From Bacteroidota bacterium (lineage in GTDB: Bacteria; Bacteroidota; Bacteroidia; NS11-12g; UBA955): a stretch of DNA of 33,902 nucleotides. The notes under the pieces are model-generated. The model searched no databases. It was given only the letters and a program-made list of their open reading frames with translations, and was not told the origin of the DNA. Where the stretch lies: positions 1 to 33,902 of the forward strand of contig JAURGZ010000017.1 of the NCBI GenBank assembly GCA_030833525.1, written 5' to 3'. A program made the translations under genes and the position numbers. The number at the start of each line of letters is the position of its first letter. Within the stretch, counting starts at the first letter, position 1. Shown here piece by piece: positions 24,821 to 33,366 of the stretch.

Positions 24821-25516
24821 ATGGAAATGATTCGTTCGATTCTTGGGTCCTGCCTGCGTGATTTTTTCTATGCGCCTATTTGTTGCCAATGTTCCAGGGC
24901 CCTCGAAAGCCCGGTTTCTCCCTTGTGCTTGTCTTGCGAACTGCGGCTTCCTTATGCGTGCCGGACCTTTGGCCAGACCCACAATTTGCAGGCGCGATTG
25001 GCAGGTCGAACGCGTTTGGCTGCCTCGGGCTATTTTCTGGAATTTCGAAAAGGCTCGAGTGGGGCTCAATTGATTCATCAAATAAAATATGACACGGCTC
25101 TGAACCTGGCTCAGTATTGGGCACAAGTTTGGTCTCGAAGTCTAACGTTCGAAGGCATTTGGCAAAAAAGCATTTTGGTTTCGGTGCCTCCCAATCGCTG
25201 GAAATCGAGGTTGAGGGGTTACCACGCCGCTTGTGAATTGGCCGATTATTTGGGGGAGTATTTAGGCCTAGATGTAAATCATAACTTATTGAATAGAAAA
25301 TGGATAACTCGATCTCAGACCCGCTTGGGACGGTCCGATCGCTGGGACAACTTACAGGGCGTTTACCGCTGGAGCGGAGCCCCCATTCCCGATACTCCCT
25401 TGATCTTGGTAGACGACGTGGTGACCACCGGTGCGACAGTTGAAGCTTGCCTGAAAATCTTGCAAAAGCAGACGGCCCAACCTCTAGGCTTGTTGAGCTT
25501 GGCCTATACGGTTTAA
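24821..25516 (+). CDS. comF: ComF family protein (phosphoribosyltransferase fold)
   Basis: 231 residues. An N-terminal zinc-type cysteine cluster (C21, C22, C24 and C36, C39) is followed by a phosphoribosyltransferase domain with the PRPP loop VDDVVTTGAT at 197-206. ComF/GntX proteins are associated with DNA uptake during natural transformation, but their biochemical role is not settled. No other competence gene is in the window. A second in-frame ATG two codons later is possible. The next gene begins 38 nt downstream with its own promoter. Confidence 0.9.
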   Translation: MEMIRSILGSCLRDFFYAPICCQCSRALESPVSPLCLSCELRLPYACRTFGQTHNLQARLAGRTRLAASGYFLEFRKGSSGAQLIHQIKYDTALNLAQYWAQVWSRSLTFEGIWQKSILVSVPPNRWKSRLRGYHAACELADYLGEYLGLDVNHNLLNRKWITRSQTRLGRSDRWDNLQGVYRWSGAPIPDTPLILVDDVVTTGATVEACLKILQKQTAQPLGLLSLAYTV

Positions 25517-25532
25517 GCCCGATAAAAAACCG

Positions 25533-25540
25533 TATTTTTG
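25533..25540 (+). promoter_or_regulatory. TAnnTTTG -7 box for the Calx-beta protein gene
   Basis: TATTTTTG is an exact match. It is 17 nt after TTTA (25512-25515), close to a -33 TTTG. It ends 14 nt before ATG 25555, giving a short leader of about 10 nt. Confidence 0.5.
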
Positions 25541-25554
25541 AATCTACGAGTATT

Positions 25555-28500
25555 ATGAAAAAGTTTGCCCTCGCCATTTTGGCTTTGTTGGCCGGTCAAT
25601 TGACCGCTCAGATCAATCCTTTCGGTTTGGCTGGAATTTCCGTTCCCCAGTACATGGTGAGCGGAACGAGTAACCGCATTCCTGTGGTATTTCGCATGCG
25701 GGTTTTCGGTCTGCAGCCCAATACCCAGTATCAGTATGTGACCCGCGCCATCACTTCGGCTGATTTTGGTAGCACCACTTTGGTTTCTGGAGCGGGAAAT
25801 GCCTTCTACTTCAATTCCAACGGGAACATCAAGTATTTGACCACTGCGGGTATCAACAGCAGCAACCAAAGTGACACCTTCACCACCGACATGTTTGGTG
25901 ATTATGAGGGTTGGTTTGGCATTTCTCAAACGGGCAACTCGCGCTTCAATGCCGGTAGCCACATCTACCCCCATATTGTCGCCGTAAGCTTGAACAAACA
26001 AGACACCTTGCGGGCTTATTGCAGCGATTCCATTACCGTACTGGCTTTTGGATCTGGCAGTGGAGATTGTTCGGCCATTTGGGGCGAGAGCCAAGCAGCA
26101 GCCAAATCAGTAGTAGCCTTGTGGGACGATGCCAATGGTCCAATGAGCGGCCAGCGGCCTTTGGCCATGACCATGGTTGAATCGATGGGATTGACCAACT
26201 TCACCAGCCAAGCCTCATTTTACTCGAGCAACGTATCGGGTGTGAAAGGCAACTGGGGTACCATTTTCCCAAATAACTTGAGCAAAGGCATCAAGGCTGT
26301 TTCCAACTATTCTTTCAAAGACAACAAATTGGTTCATGCCAATACCGATGCTGACGGCATTTGGGGTCCCGATAAAATCAATACCGTTAATGCCAGCAAT
26401 GGTTCTACCGCTGTTAAATTGAGCAACGATGCGGCGGCCCTGGTACCCACCAAAATCGAATTCTGGGCCCGTACCAGCAATACCGCCGAAGGCAAAACCA
26501 GCCACCAAATCTTCGTATCGCGCAAGTACTCGAATGACACGAATCAGTCGGTGCGCATCAGCTTGGTGGGTGGAACAGCAACGGCTAGCAAGGATTTTTC
26601 TATCAGCATGCCTCAAACCTTGGTCTTCAAGGCGGGTGCGGCTGTTCTTGATACCCTAACGCTAACTATTGACGATGACAACATTCAAGAAGGGGATGAA
26701 ACCGTCGTTTTCCGTTTGGACCAGGCACAGAATTGCACCATTGGAACCGAGGTGGCCCACACCATCACCATCGCCGATAACGATACTGCTACCATTTCGG
26801 TTCAACCCCTGAGCATTGTCAAAGAAAATGCCGGTACTATTGGTGTATGGGTGAAATTCGACAAGCCTGTTTCCAAGGCTTCTAAACTGCAATTGATTGT
26901 CAAGCGCCAAGGTGACTCAACCTTGATTCCCGCTGAATTCAAGTTGGGTGCTAGCGAGCGCGACTCGATCTTTGACTTGGGAACTGAAAACGGTGCAGAC
27001 AGCATCATGATTTTCGCTAAAATTTCTGATGACATCAAAGCCGACCCCAACGATACGGTGATCTTGGCTCTGCGTCAGCTCAGCGGCAACTGCTTAGTTT
27101 CATCTGACAGTTTGGCCACCTTGGTCATGTTGGATAATGACGGTCCTTCTTACATTCAGTTCGTAGACAATAAGATCACCGTAAACGAAACCGATGCCAG
27201 CTTCAAGGTGAAAATCAAGGTGATCAGCAAAACCGATGCTGGGGGAGACTTCACCTTGCGTTTGTTGCCCAACTTGAGCACGGCTAAAGAGGGTTCAGAC
27301 TTTACATTCAACCCCACTTCTAAAATCATCAACATCAACAGCAATACGCCTGATGTCATTGAGATAACGGTTTCCATCAAAGACGACACCGAATACGAAC
27401 CCAGCGAAACCATCAAGTTTGGTTTGGGCAAGCTGAGCAACGTAGTCATCACAACTCCTGATACTTTCTACGTAACCATGTTGAACGATGATATGCCCAT
27501 GTACACCATAGGCCAAATCAATAACCAGAGCGGTGCCGCCATGACGGCTGATTCTTTGGGTGTTCGCTGCCGCGTTCGCGGTACCGTTCACAGCAGCAAC
27601 ATGCGCAGCGGCTCCATGAGCTTTACCATCGCCGATGCTACCGGTGGCATGGGTGTATACAGCACCAATTTCTTCGGGTACTCGCCACAAGTAGGTGACT
27701 CTGTCTTGATTCAGGGCAAAGTGGGTCAGTTCATGGGCTTGGTTCAAATGGACAACTTGGATACGGTTATTTTGATTGCCAACAACCGCAATTTGACCGC
27801 CAAAACCCAGGTGACTCAGGTTGATGAGAGCACCGAAAGCCAATTGGTTTGGTTCCGTCGGGTGAAGTTGGTAGACCCCAGCGAGTGGCCAACCACTGCC
27901 TTGGCTGCCAACAAATATGCCTATGTGCGCATCATGGGCACTACCGGTCGAATCGATACCTTGAACATCGATGCTGAAACCGATTTGGATGGCACAACCG
28001 CTCCCAGTGGCTACTTGAATATCACGGGTATTGGCATGCAGTTCGATGGTACCAACCCTTATAAGAGCAATTATGTTCTGACCCCACGCGGTTGGAGCGA
28101 TATCGTCAGTGCTCCCCTGCCCACTGTCAATTTTGCCAATGGCGTAACGGCTACCATCACCGAATTGGCTGACTCTTTCCGCATGGATTTCAGCATCATC
28201 CCCGCTGATGAAAACTTCACATTTGACGTTGCAGTAGCTTCGGCCACTGCTGTTTCACCCACCGATTACAACTTCGCTACCCGCACCATCAACGTAGCCA
28301 AGAACAACAGCGTGTATACCATTCGTTGCAACATCAGCGATGACGATGTGTACGACGGCGATAAGCAGATTGTGTTTGCCATTCGCAACGTGCAAGGTCC
28401 TGCTGCCATTGGCGCTGACTCCTTGTTGACTTTGACCATTACCGACAACGAGGTGAACGCTGTATTGAGTCTTTCAGCCTTGGGTGCTCAACTGTTCCCC

Positions 28501-28713
28501 AATCCTGCTCAGGATCAGGTTACCTTGCGTTCTTCACAAGACATTGCTTCGGTTGAAGTATTGGATATGCAGGGTCGTTTGGTTTTGGGTATGGACGCGC
28601 GCGGAAGCCGCGAATTGAGCATCGATACCCGCAACTTGAACGGAGTGTATGTTGTTCGTATGACCACCAGCTCAGGTGCTGTGGCCAGCGAGCTATTGCA
28701 AGTGCGTCGTTAA
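25555..28713 (+). CDS. Large secreted Calx-beta repeat protein with T9SS sorting domain
   Basis: 1052 residues. Signal peptide at 1-19 (ending LTAQ). An N-terminal beta-rich region (about 20-270) of unknown family is followed by three Calx-beta-like domains ending near 410 (IADNDTA), 530 (MLDNDGP) and 647 (MLNDDMP). Next is an OB-like region at about 649-760 (CRVRGTVHSSN, then VGDSVLIQGKVGQF), a fourth Calx-beta-like domain ending near 966 (ITDNEVN), and a type A T9SS domain from about 975 (LFPNPAQDQV). Acidic DND/DDD clusters fit calcium binding. It is probably a cell-surface adhesin or matrix protein; a nuclease or other catalytic motif was not found. Confidence 0.88.
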   Translation: MKKFALAILALLAGQLTAQINPFGLAGISVPQYMVSGTSNRIPVVFRMRVFGLQPNTQYQYVTRAITSADFGSTTLVSGAGNAFYFNSNGNIKYLTTAGINSSNQSDTFTTDMFGDYEGWFGISQTGNSRFNAGSHIYPHIVAVSLNKQDTLRAYCSDSITVLAFGSGSGDCSAIWGESQAAAKSVVALWDDANGPMSGQRPLAMTMVESMGLTNFTSQASFYSSNVSGVKGNWGTIFPNNLSKGIKAVSNYSFKDNKLVHANTDADGIWGPDKINTVNASNGSTAVKLSNDAAALVPTKIEFWARTSNTAEGKTSHQIFVSRKYSNDTNQSVRISLVGGTATASKDFSISMPQTLVFKAGAAVLDTLTLTIDDDNIQEGDETVVFRLDQAQNCTIGTEVAHTITIADNDTATISVQPLSIVKENAGTIGVWVKFDKPVSKASKLQLIVKRQGDSTLIPAEFKLGASERDSIFDLGTENGADSIMIFAKISDDIKADPNDTVILALRQLSGNCLVSSDSLATLVMLDNDGPSYIQFVDNKITVNETDASFKVKIKVISKTDAGGDFTLRLLPNLSTAKEGSDFTFNPTSKIININSNTPDVIEITVSIKDDTEYEPSETIKFGLGKLSNVVITTPDTFYVTMLNDDMPMYTIGQINNQSGAAMTADSLGVRCRVRGTVHSSNMRSGSMSFTIADATGGMGVYSTNFFGYSPQVGDSVLIQGKVGQFMGLVQMDNLDTVILIANNRNLTAKTQVTQVDESTESQLVWFRRVKLVDPSEWPTTALAANKYAYVRIMGTTGRIDTLNIDAETDLDGTTAPSGYLNITGIGMQFDGTNPYKSNYVLTPRGWSDIVSAPLPTVNFANGVTATITELADSFRMDFSIIPADENFTFDVAVASATAVSPTDYNFATRTINVAKNNSVYTIRCNISDDDVYDGDKQIVFAIRNVQGPAAIGADSLLTLTITDNEVNAVLSLSALGAQLFPNPAQDQVTLRSSQDIASVEVLDMQGRLVLGMDARGSRELSIDTRNLNGVYVVRMTTSSGAVASELLQVRR

Positions 28714-29378
28714 TCGACCTTATAACTAAGCCCTTTTTCTCCAGCCTCGACCGCCAGGTCGAGGCTTTCTTTTTGTGGGACTATGGGACAAGCATAGCCA
28801 TCGGTGTAGAAGCAATAGGGGTAGTAGGCATAGTTGAAATCAATGTATCCTGATTCGGCATCTACTTCTACGTAGCGGCCTCCCTTGTAGGTCGCTTTTC
28901 CGTTGGTTTTATCATGGAACATGACAAACAGATCTGAACTGCCTTCTAGGCTGTAAGCCGTCAATCGGTACAATTGCCCACCCTTGTTGAAAGTCAAATC
29001 ACCGGCGACAGTCATGGGTCTGCGGTTGCCTTTGCTGTCGTTTAGGGTGTCGATGCGATTGCTATTGCCTATCAACAGTTGAAAGGGCAAGCGGAAGGTA
29101 GAGTCAGGTTCGTAGTAATCCAGGCCCTTGTAGTAGGTTTGGGTAACCACAAAAGGACTGGCCTCGTGAAACCGATAAAAACTGTCTTGGCTTTTGCGAT
29201 GGTCGCTTACCTGACGGTAGTACGGCGATAAATAATAGGGGTCTTGCGAGTGAAAGCGGCACGATTGGCTTCCCAGGCCTGTGATTAGGGCGGCTAGGAT
29301 GAACCAGTGAAAGCGACAAGATTGGAATATCATGGCGAAGAATGTCGATGCAATTAAGAACAAGGGAAACCGCTTCAT
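28710..29378 (-). CDS. DUF1684 family lipoprotein with duplicated signal region
   Basis: 222 residues. The DUF1684 core ends DFNYAYYPYCFYTDGYACPIVP followed by LAVEAGEKGL, the typical close of the family. Function is unknown. The N-terminus is odd: two hydrophobic stretches, each ending in QSCRFH (C21 and C40), either of which could be a lipobox. ATG 29378 is favoured by a -7-like box five bases upstream. ATG 29330 would give a single normal lipoprotein signal ending at C40. The 3' end overlaps the stop codon of the Calx-beta gene and contains that gene's terminator. Confidence 0.82.
   Translation of the reverse strand: MKRFPLFLIASTFFAMIFQSCRFHWFILAALITGLGSQSCRFHSQDPYYLSPYYRQVSDHRKSQDSFYRFHEASPFVVTQTYYKGLDYYEPDSTFRLPFQLLIGNSNRIDTLNDSKGNRRPMTVAGDLTFNKGGQLYRLTAYSLEGSSDLFVMFHDKTNGKATYKGGRYVEVDAESGYIDFNYAYYPYCFYTDGYACPIVPQKESLDLAVEAGEKGLSYKVD
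28743..28775 (+). terminator. Rho-independent terminator of the Calx-beta gene, inside the DUF1684 coding region
   Basis: A perfect 10-bp stem (AGCCTCGACC 28743-28752 with GGTCGAGGCT 28757-28766) closes a GCCA tetraloop and is followed by TTCTTTTT. It begins 29 nt after the Calx-beta stop. On the other strand the same bases encode the conserved end of DUF1684. Confidence 0.85.
29250..29324 (-). repeat. 18-bp imperfect direct repeat encoding QSCRFH twice
   Basis: The copies at 29250-29267 and 29307-29324 match at 16 of 18 bases and are 57 bp (19 codons) apart in the same frame. Each copy encodes the lipobox-like end of a hydrophobic stretch at the N-terminus of the DUF1684 protein. Confidence 0.7.
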
Positions 29379-29383
29379 GGTTG

Positions 29384-29391
29384 CAAATTTG
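29384..29391 (-). promoter_or_regulatory. Near-consensus -7 box five bases before the DUF1684 gene
   Basis: CAAATTTG (a palindrome, one base from TAnnTTTG) lies five bases before ATG 29378 on the minus strand. It is 2 bp from the oppositely oriented box at 29394-29401. Confidence 0.35.
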
Positions 29392-29393
29392 CG

Positions 29394-29401
29394 TATTTTC
29401 G
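29394..29401 (+). promoter_or_regulatory. Near-consensus -7 box six bases before the second ABC exporter
   Basis: TATTTTCG differs from TAnnTTTG at one base and ends six bases before the GTG at 29408. The position argues for GTG 29408 over the in-frame ATGs at 29342 and 29348, which lie inside the divergent DUF1684 gene. Confidence 0.35.
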
Positions 29402-29407
29402 CCAGAC

Positions 29408-31225
29408 GTGAAGGCCGTTTTTCAATTTCTCCGCTATGCGGCAAAGCACAAGGGGCTGATTTTCTACAACTTCTTCTTCAATTTGTTGTACATCGTCTTT
29501 CACTTGATAAGCCTGTTGCTGATCATGCCCGTGCTGCGGTATCTTTTTGCTTCGGGGCAGCCTGAAAGCCCCAGTATATCAGTTACGGCGGGGGCTTGGT
29601 TTCAAGCCCAGTATCAATCGTTCTTGGCTTGGTTTTCGCAAATGGCCGCTGGTGAGCCTTATCAAGCTTTGGCTTACCTCGCCGGCGGGTTGGTAGCCGT
29701 CACTCTTTTGAAAAATGCCAGCCGCTTTTTGGCCATGAATTTCATGGTTTTGATACGAAATCGCAGCGTACAAGGCATGCGTGTTGGGGTTTATGAACAA
29801 TGCTTGAATTTGCCTTTGGGCTTTTATACCAATGAAAGAAAAGGGGATTTGCTCTCTCGTATGAGCAATGACATGAAAGAGATCGAGTTTGCGCTGATGG
29901 TATCTTTGGAAGCTCTGTATTTCATGCCCTTGAATATCTTATTGTTTTTAGGGGCGTTGCTGATATTATCGGCAAAACTCACGGGTTACATATTGTTGTT
30001 TTTGCCCTTAACGGCGGGTATTGTAGGCTTGATTGGCCGCTCCTTGCGTAAGAAATCGCAGCGCAACCAAGCCTTGTTGGGCACGGTCATGAGTTCCTTT
30101 GAAGAGACCTTGGGTGGCATTCGCATCATCAAAGCATTCAGTTCTTCGGCCTTCTTTTTGAAGCGCTATCAAGAACAAGACGAAGCTTATACCCGAAACA
30201 ACATCGGCGTGCAGCGCCGCTATGACCTGTCGTCGCCACTTTCAGAGACCATTGGAATTTCGGTATCAGCCTTATTGCTTTGGTTGGGTGGTTCCATGGT
30301 CTTCAAGGGCGAATTGAGCCCAGAGCTATTCTTAACCTATTTCGCCATTTTTGCCCAGCTGATTCCCCCCTTTAAGGGCTTTTCCAATGCCTTGTATGCC
30401 GCGCAAAAGGGTATGGCTTCCTTGGAACGCATTCAGGAGCTGGTGCAGGCAAAACCGGTACCCGGGCCCCGAGAGACCGGGCAGAAGCCCAACTTTCAAT
30501 CAAGGTTGGAATTTCGCTCGATGGGATTCGCCTATGCCGAAGGCAAAGAGGTGCTCAGCGGCATTGATTTGAGCTTGCAAAAGGGACAAACCTTAGCCCT
30601 TGTGGGTCCATCTGGGGCGGGGAAAACCACCCTGACCGATGTGTTGGCTGGATTCTATCAACCCACCAGCGGTGAGATTCTGCTCGACGGCCAACCGGCT
30701 TCCAGTTGGAATGAGAACGATTGGCGCTTGATGCTGGCCATGGTTTCGCAAGAGAGCATTTTATTCAACGACAGCGTTCGTAACAACGTGGCACTGGGCA
30801 GGCCCGATATCCCCGAAGATGAATTGATAGCCGCCTTGAAAGCCGCCCATGCCTGGGATTTTGTTTCGGCTATGCCGGGTGCATTGGATGCCAACATTGG
30901 AGAAAGAGGTTCTCGCCTTTCAGGAGGGCAACGTCAACGATTAGCCATAGCCCGGGCATTGTTGCGAAATCCTGATTTGCTGATACTCGACGAAGCAACC
31001 AGTGCTCTGGACTCACAAAGTGAAAAAGCGGTACAGTTGGCTTTGAATGAGCTCATGAAAAACCGCACGTCAGTGGTTATCGCACACCGATTGAGCACGG
31101 TCCAGCATGCTGATTGCATTGCAGTCATGGACCAAGGTAAAATCGTTGAGCTTGGCACCCATAGCGAGCTGATGGCCAAACAAGGCTTGTATTACAACCT
31201 CATTCAGCTGCAGCAACTGGGCTAA
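29408..31225 (+). CDS. ABC exporter, fused permease and ATPase (second half-transporter)
   Basis: 605 residues from GTG 29408 (VKAVFQFLRYAAKHKG). Six membrane helices, then the ATPase: Walker A GPSGAGKTT near 400-408, Q-loop MVSQESILF, signature LSGGQRQR, Walker B LLILDEATSALD and H-loop IAHRLST. It is MsbA-like in layout but clearly a different sequence from the exporter at 22933-24768. The substrate is unknown. In-frame ATGs at 29342 and 29348 would overlap the divergent DUF1684 gene. It is convergent with ftsH: the two stop codons directly abut (31223-31225 and 31226-31228), with no hairpin between. Confidence 0.93.
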   Translation: MKAVFQFLRYAAKHKGLIFYNFFFNLLYIVFHLISLLLIMPVLRYLFASGQPESPSISVTAGAWFQAQYQSFLAWFSQMAAGEPYQALAYLAGGLVAVTLLKNASRFLAMNFMVLIRNRSVQGMRVGVYEQCLNLPLGFYTNERKGDLLSRMSNDMKEIEFALMVSLEALYFMPLNILLFLGALLILSAKLTGYILLFLPLTAGIVGLIGRSLRKKSQRNQALLGTVMSSFEETLGGIRIIKAFSSSAFFLKRYQEQDEAYTRNNIGVQRRYDLSSPLSETIGISVSALLLWLGGSMVFKGELSPELFLTYFAIFAQLIPPFKGFSNALYAAQKGMASLERIQELVQAKPVPGPRETGQKPNFQSRLEFRSMGFAYAEGKEVLSGIDLSLQKGQTLALVGPSGAGKTTLTDVLAGFYQPTSGEILLDGQPASSWNENDWRLMLAMVSQESILFNDSVRNNVALGRPDIPEDELIAALKAAHAWDFVSAMPGALDANIGERGSRLSGGQRQRLAIARALLRNPDLLILDEATSALDSQSEKAVQLALNELMKNRTSVVIAHRLSTVQHADCIAVMDQGKIVELGTHSELMAKQGLYYNLIQLQQLG

Positions 31226-33343
31226 TTAATACTGAACCAAACCGTCTTCGTCGCCAGGAGTACCCTCTGTTGGAGTTTCTTCAGCAGAAGTGACCTGGTC
31301 TGTTGCTGTTGTTTCTTCTGACGCTGTTTCGCTAACCAAAGGCTCCACTTCTGAAGGCAATTCAGAGGCTTCGGTGGAATCAACTAACAATTCTGCTGGA
31401 GGATCGTAAGGTCTAACACCAATCAATCGCTCGATGTCTGCTTTGAAGATGATCTCTTTCTCGAGCAATTCTTTGGCTACGGTCTCAACTTGCTCCTTCT
31501 TCTCGGTCAAAAGTGCGAGGGTGCGGGCGTAAGCCTCGTTGATCAAGCGACGCACTTCCTCGTCAATCATTTGGGCGGTTACTTCGCTGTAGGGACGTTG
31601 GTAACCGTATTCTCCTTGGGGATCGTGGAAACTCACCTGGCCTACTTTTTCACTCATGCCATACATGGTGATCATGCTGTATGCCAATTTGGTGATGCGT
31701 TCCAAATCGTTTTGGGCTCCAGTAGAGATTTTTTCAAAGAAGATCTGCTCAGCTGCACGTCCTCCCAGGGTCATGCACATGGAATCCAACAATTGTTCGG
31801 TGCGGTAGAGATATTGCTCTTTGGGCAGGTATTGGGCATATCCCAAAGCAGCTACTCCGCGGGGAACGATGGAAACCTTCAGCAAAGGATCGGCATGCTC
31901 CAAGAACCAGCCGGCAATGGCGTGACCTGCCTCGTGGTAAGCCACGATGGATTTTTCTTCGGGGGAAATGATTTTGTTCTTTTTCTCCAAACCGCCAATC
32001 ACGCGGTCGATGGCATCTTGAAAATCAGCCATGTCGACTTCTTCTTTGCCTTTTCTGGCAGCAATCAAAGCGGCCTCGTTGCAGACGTTGGCGATTTCAG
32101 CACCTGCAAAACCAGGAGTTTGGGCGGCCAATTTGTGGGCATCTACATCGGCGTTGAGCTTGGTGAGAGGAGTCAAATGCACCTTGAAAATATGCTCACG
32201 ACCCACGATGTCAGGGCGGTCAACCGAAATCTGGCGGTCGAAACGACCGGGACGCAACAAGGCGCTGTCCAAAATCTCGGCGCGGTTGGTCGCGGCCATG
32301 ATGATGACACCCGAATCGGTACCAAATCCGTCCATTTCGGCCAGCAATTGGTTCAAAGTATTTTCTCGCTCATCGTTCGAACCCTGATAGTTGTTCTTAC
32401 CACGGGCTCGGCCAATGGCATCAATCTCGTCGATGAAAATGATGGCCGGTGATTTTTCTTTGGCCTGTTTGAACAAATCGCGCACCCGGCTGGCTCCAAC
32501 TCCTACAAACATTTCGACAAAATCAGAACCGCTCAAGGAGAAGAAAGGAACCCCGGCCTCGCCGGCTACGGCTTTGGCCAAGAGCGTCTTACCCGTACCT
32601 GGAGGGCCTACCAAAAGCACGCCCTTGGGGATTTTGCCACCCAGGCTGGTGTATTTTTTGGGATGTTGAAGGAAGTCGACAACCTCCATGACTTCCTCTT
32701 TGGCTTCTTCCAAACCGGCTACGTCTTTGAACGTGACGTTTACTTTGGTGTCTTTGTCAAACAACTGGGCTCGAGCGCGTCCTATGGAGAAGATATTGCC
32801 CCCGCCACCGCCGGCACCGCCACCCATTCGACGAAAGAACATGTTGCTGATCAACAAGAAGATGGCAATGAAAAATACCCATTGGAATAGCTCTCCAAAA
32901 ATGTCGCTGTGGCTTTCATAGGCAATCACCAAGTCGTTGGGTCCAAGGGCCGTTTCGCCCGCAGATTTCTTTTTGCTCAACTCTTTTTTGAGGTCTTCTA
33001 CTTCTTGGTTGAAGTATCCTTTCTCTATCTCAAAGCTGAAATTAGGCTCAGTAGAGCCGAGCATGTCTTGGCTGGGTTTGTTCTTTTTATAGCGACTCTG
33101 TTGAGAAGCTTCGCGGGTCAAATAGACTTCGAGGTAGCGATCGTTGACCAAAACCATTTTCTTCACATCGCCCTGAATCACCATGTCCCGAACCTCGTTC
33201 CAATTGGAACTTTGACCGGCACTGCGCGGGAAAATGCTAATGGCTAGAAAGACCAAAAAGAGTATTCCGTAAATCCAGTAGGGGTTGAATCGAAAGCCGT
33301 TTCCGCTGGGTTTGGGGGAATTGGGTTGGGAGGAGTTATCCAT
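31226..33343 (-). CDS. ftsH: ATP-dependent zinc metalloprotease FtsH
   Basis: 705 residues. A membrane-bound AAA+ protease that extracts and degrades membrane and regulatory proteins. Order: cytoplasmic start, helix 1 (about 22-38), periplasmic domain, helix 2 (about 153-169), a glycine-rich linker at 174-182, Walker A GPPGTGKT at 246-253, pore loop FVGVG, Walker B IIFIDEID at 301-308, SRH arginines R364/R367, and M41 zinc motif H470-E-A-G-H474. The C-terminus is a long acidic, Thr/Ser/Glu-rich tail of about 50 residues. ATG 33343 is preferred over an in-frame TTG at 33361, which overlaps the putative -7 box. Confidence 0.96.
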   Translation of the reverse strand: MDNSSQPNSPKPSGNGFRFNPYWIYGILFLVFLAISIFPRSAGQSSNWNEVRDMVIQGDVKKMVLVNDRYLEVYLTREASQQSRYKKNKPSQDMLGSTEPNFSFEIEKGYFNQEVEDLKKELSKKKSAGETALGPNDLVIAYESHSDIFGELFQWVFFIAIFLLISNMFFRRMGGGAGGGGGNIFSIGRARAQLFDKDTKVNVTFKDVAGLEEAKEEVMEVVDFLQHPKKYTSLGGKIPKGVLLVGPPGTGKTLLAKAVAGEAGVPFFSLSGSDFVEMFVGVGASRVRDLFKQAKEKSPAIIFIDEIDAIGRARGKNNYQGSNDERENTLNQLLAEMDGFGTDSGVIIMAATNRAEILDSALLRPGRFDRQISVDRPDIVGREHIFKVHLTPLTKLNADVDAHKLAAQTPGFAGAEIANVCNEAALIAARKGKEEVDMADFQDAIDRVIGGLEKKNKIISPEEKSIVAYHEAGHAIAGWFLEHADPLLKVSIVPRGVAALGYAQYLPKEQYLYRTEQLLDSMCMTLGGRAAEQIFFEKISTGAQNDLERITKLAYSMITMYGMSEKVGQVSFHDPQGEYGYQRPYSEVTAQMIDEEVRRLINEAYARTLALLTEKKEQVETVAKELLEKEIIFKADIERLIGVRPYDPPAELLVDSTEASELPSEVEPLVSETASEETTATDQVTSAEETPTEGTPGDEDGLVQY

Positions 33344-33358
33344 GTGTACAGAGCCTAA

Positions 33359-33366
33359 CAAATATT
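33359..33366 (-). promoter_or_regulatory. Near-consensus -7 box for ftsH
   Basis: The minus strand reads AATATTTG (33366-33359), one base from TAnnTTTG, and ends 15 nt before ATG 33343. A small inverted repeat GAACC/GGTTC (33367-33381) lies immediately upstream of the box and could be an operator, but the evidence is slight. Confidence 0.35.

Noticed and set aside
22933-31225. The two ABC exporters as a heterodimer pair
   Set aside because: They are in different operons 4.6 kb apart on opposite strands, and each has complete Walker A, signature and Walker B motifs, so nothing points to an obligate partnership.
31490-32452. A 320-codon open frame on the plus strand inside ftsH
   Set aside because: It lies antisense to the AAA+ and protease domains of ftsH, which are fully conserved. 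It is a codon-bias shadow.
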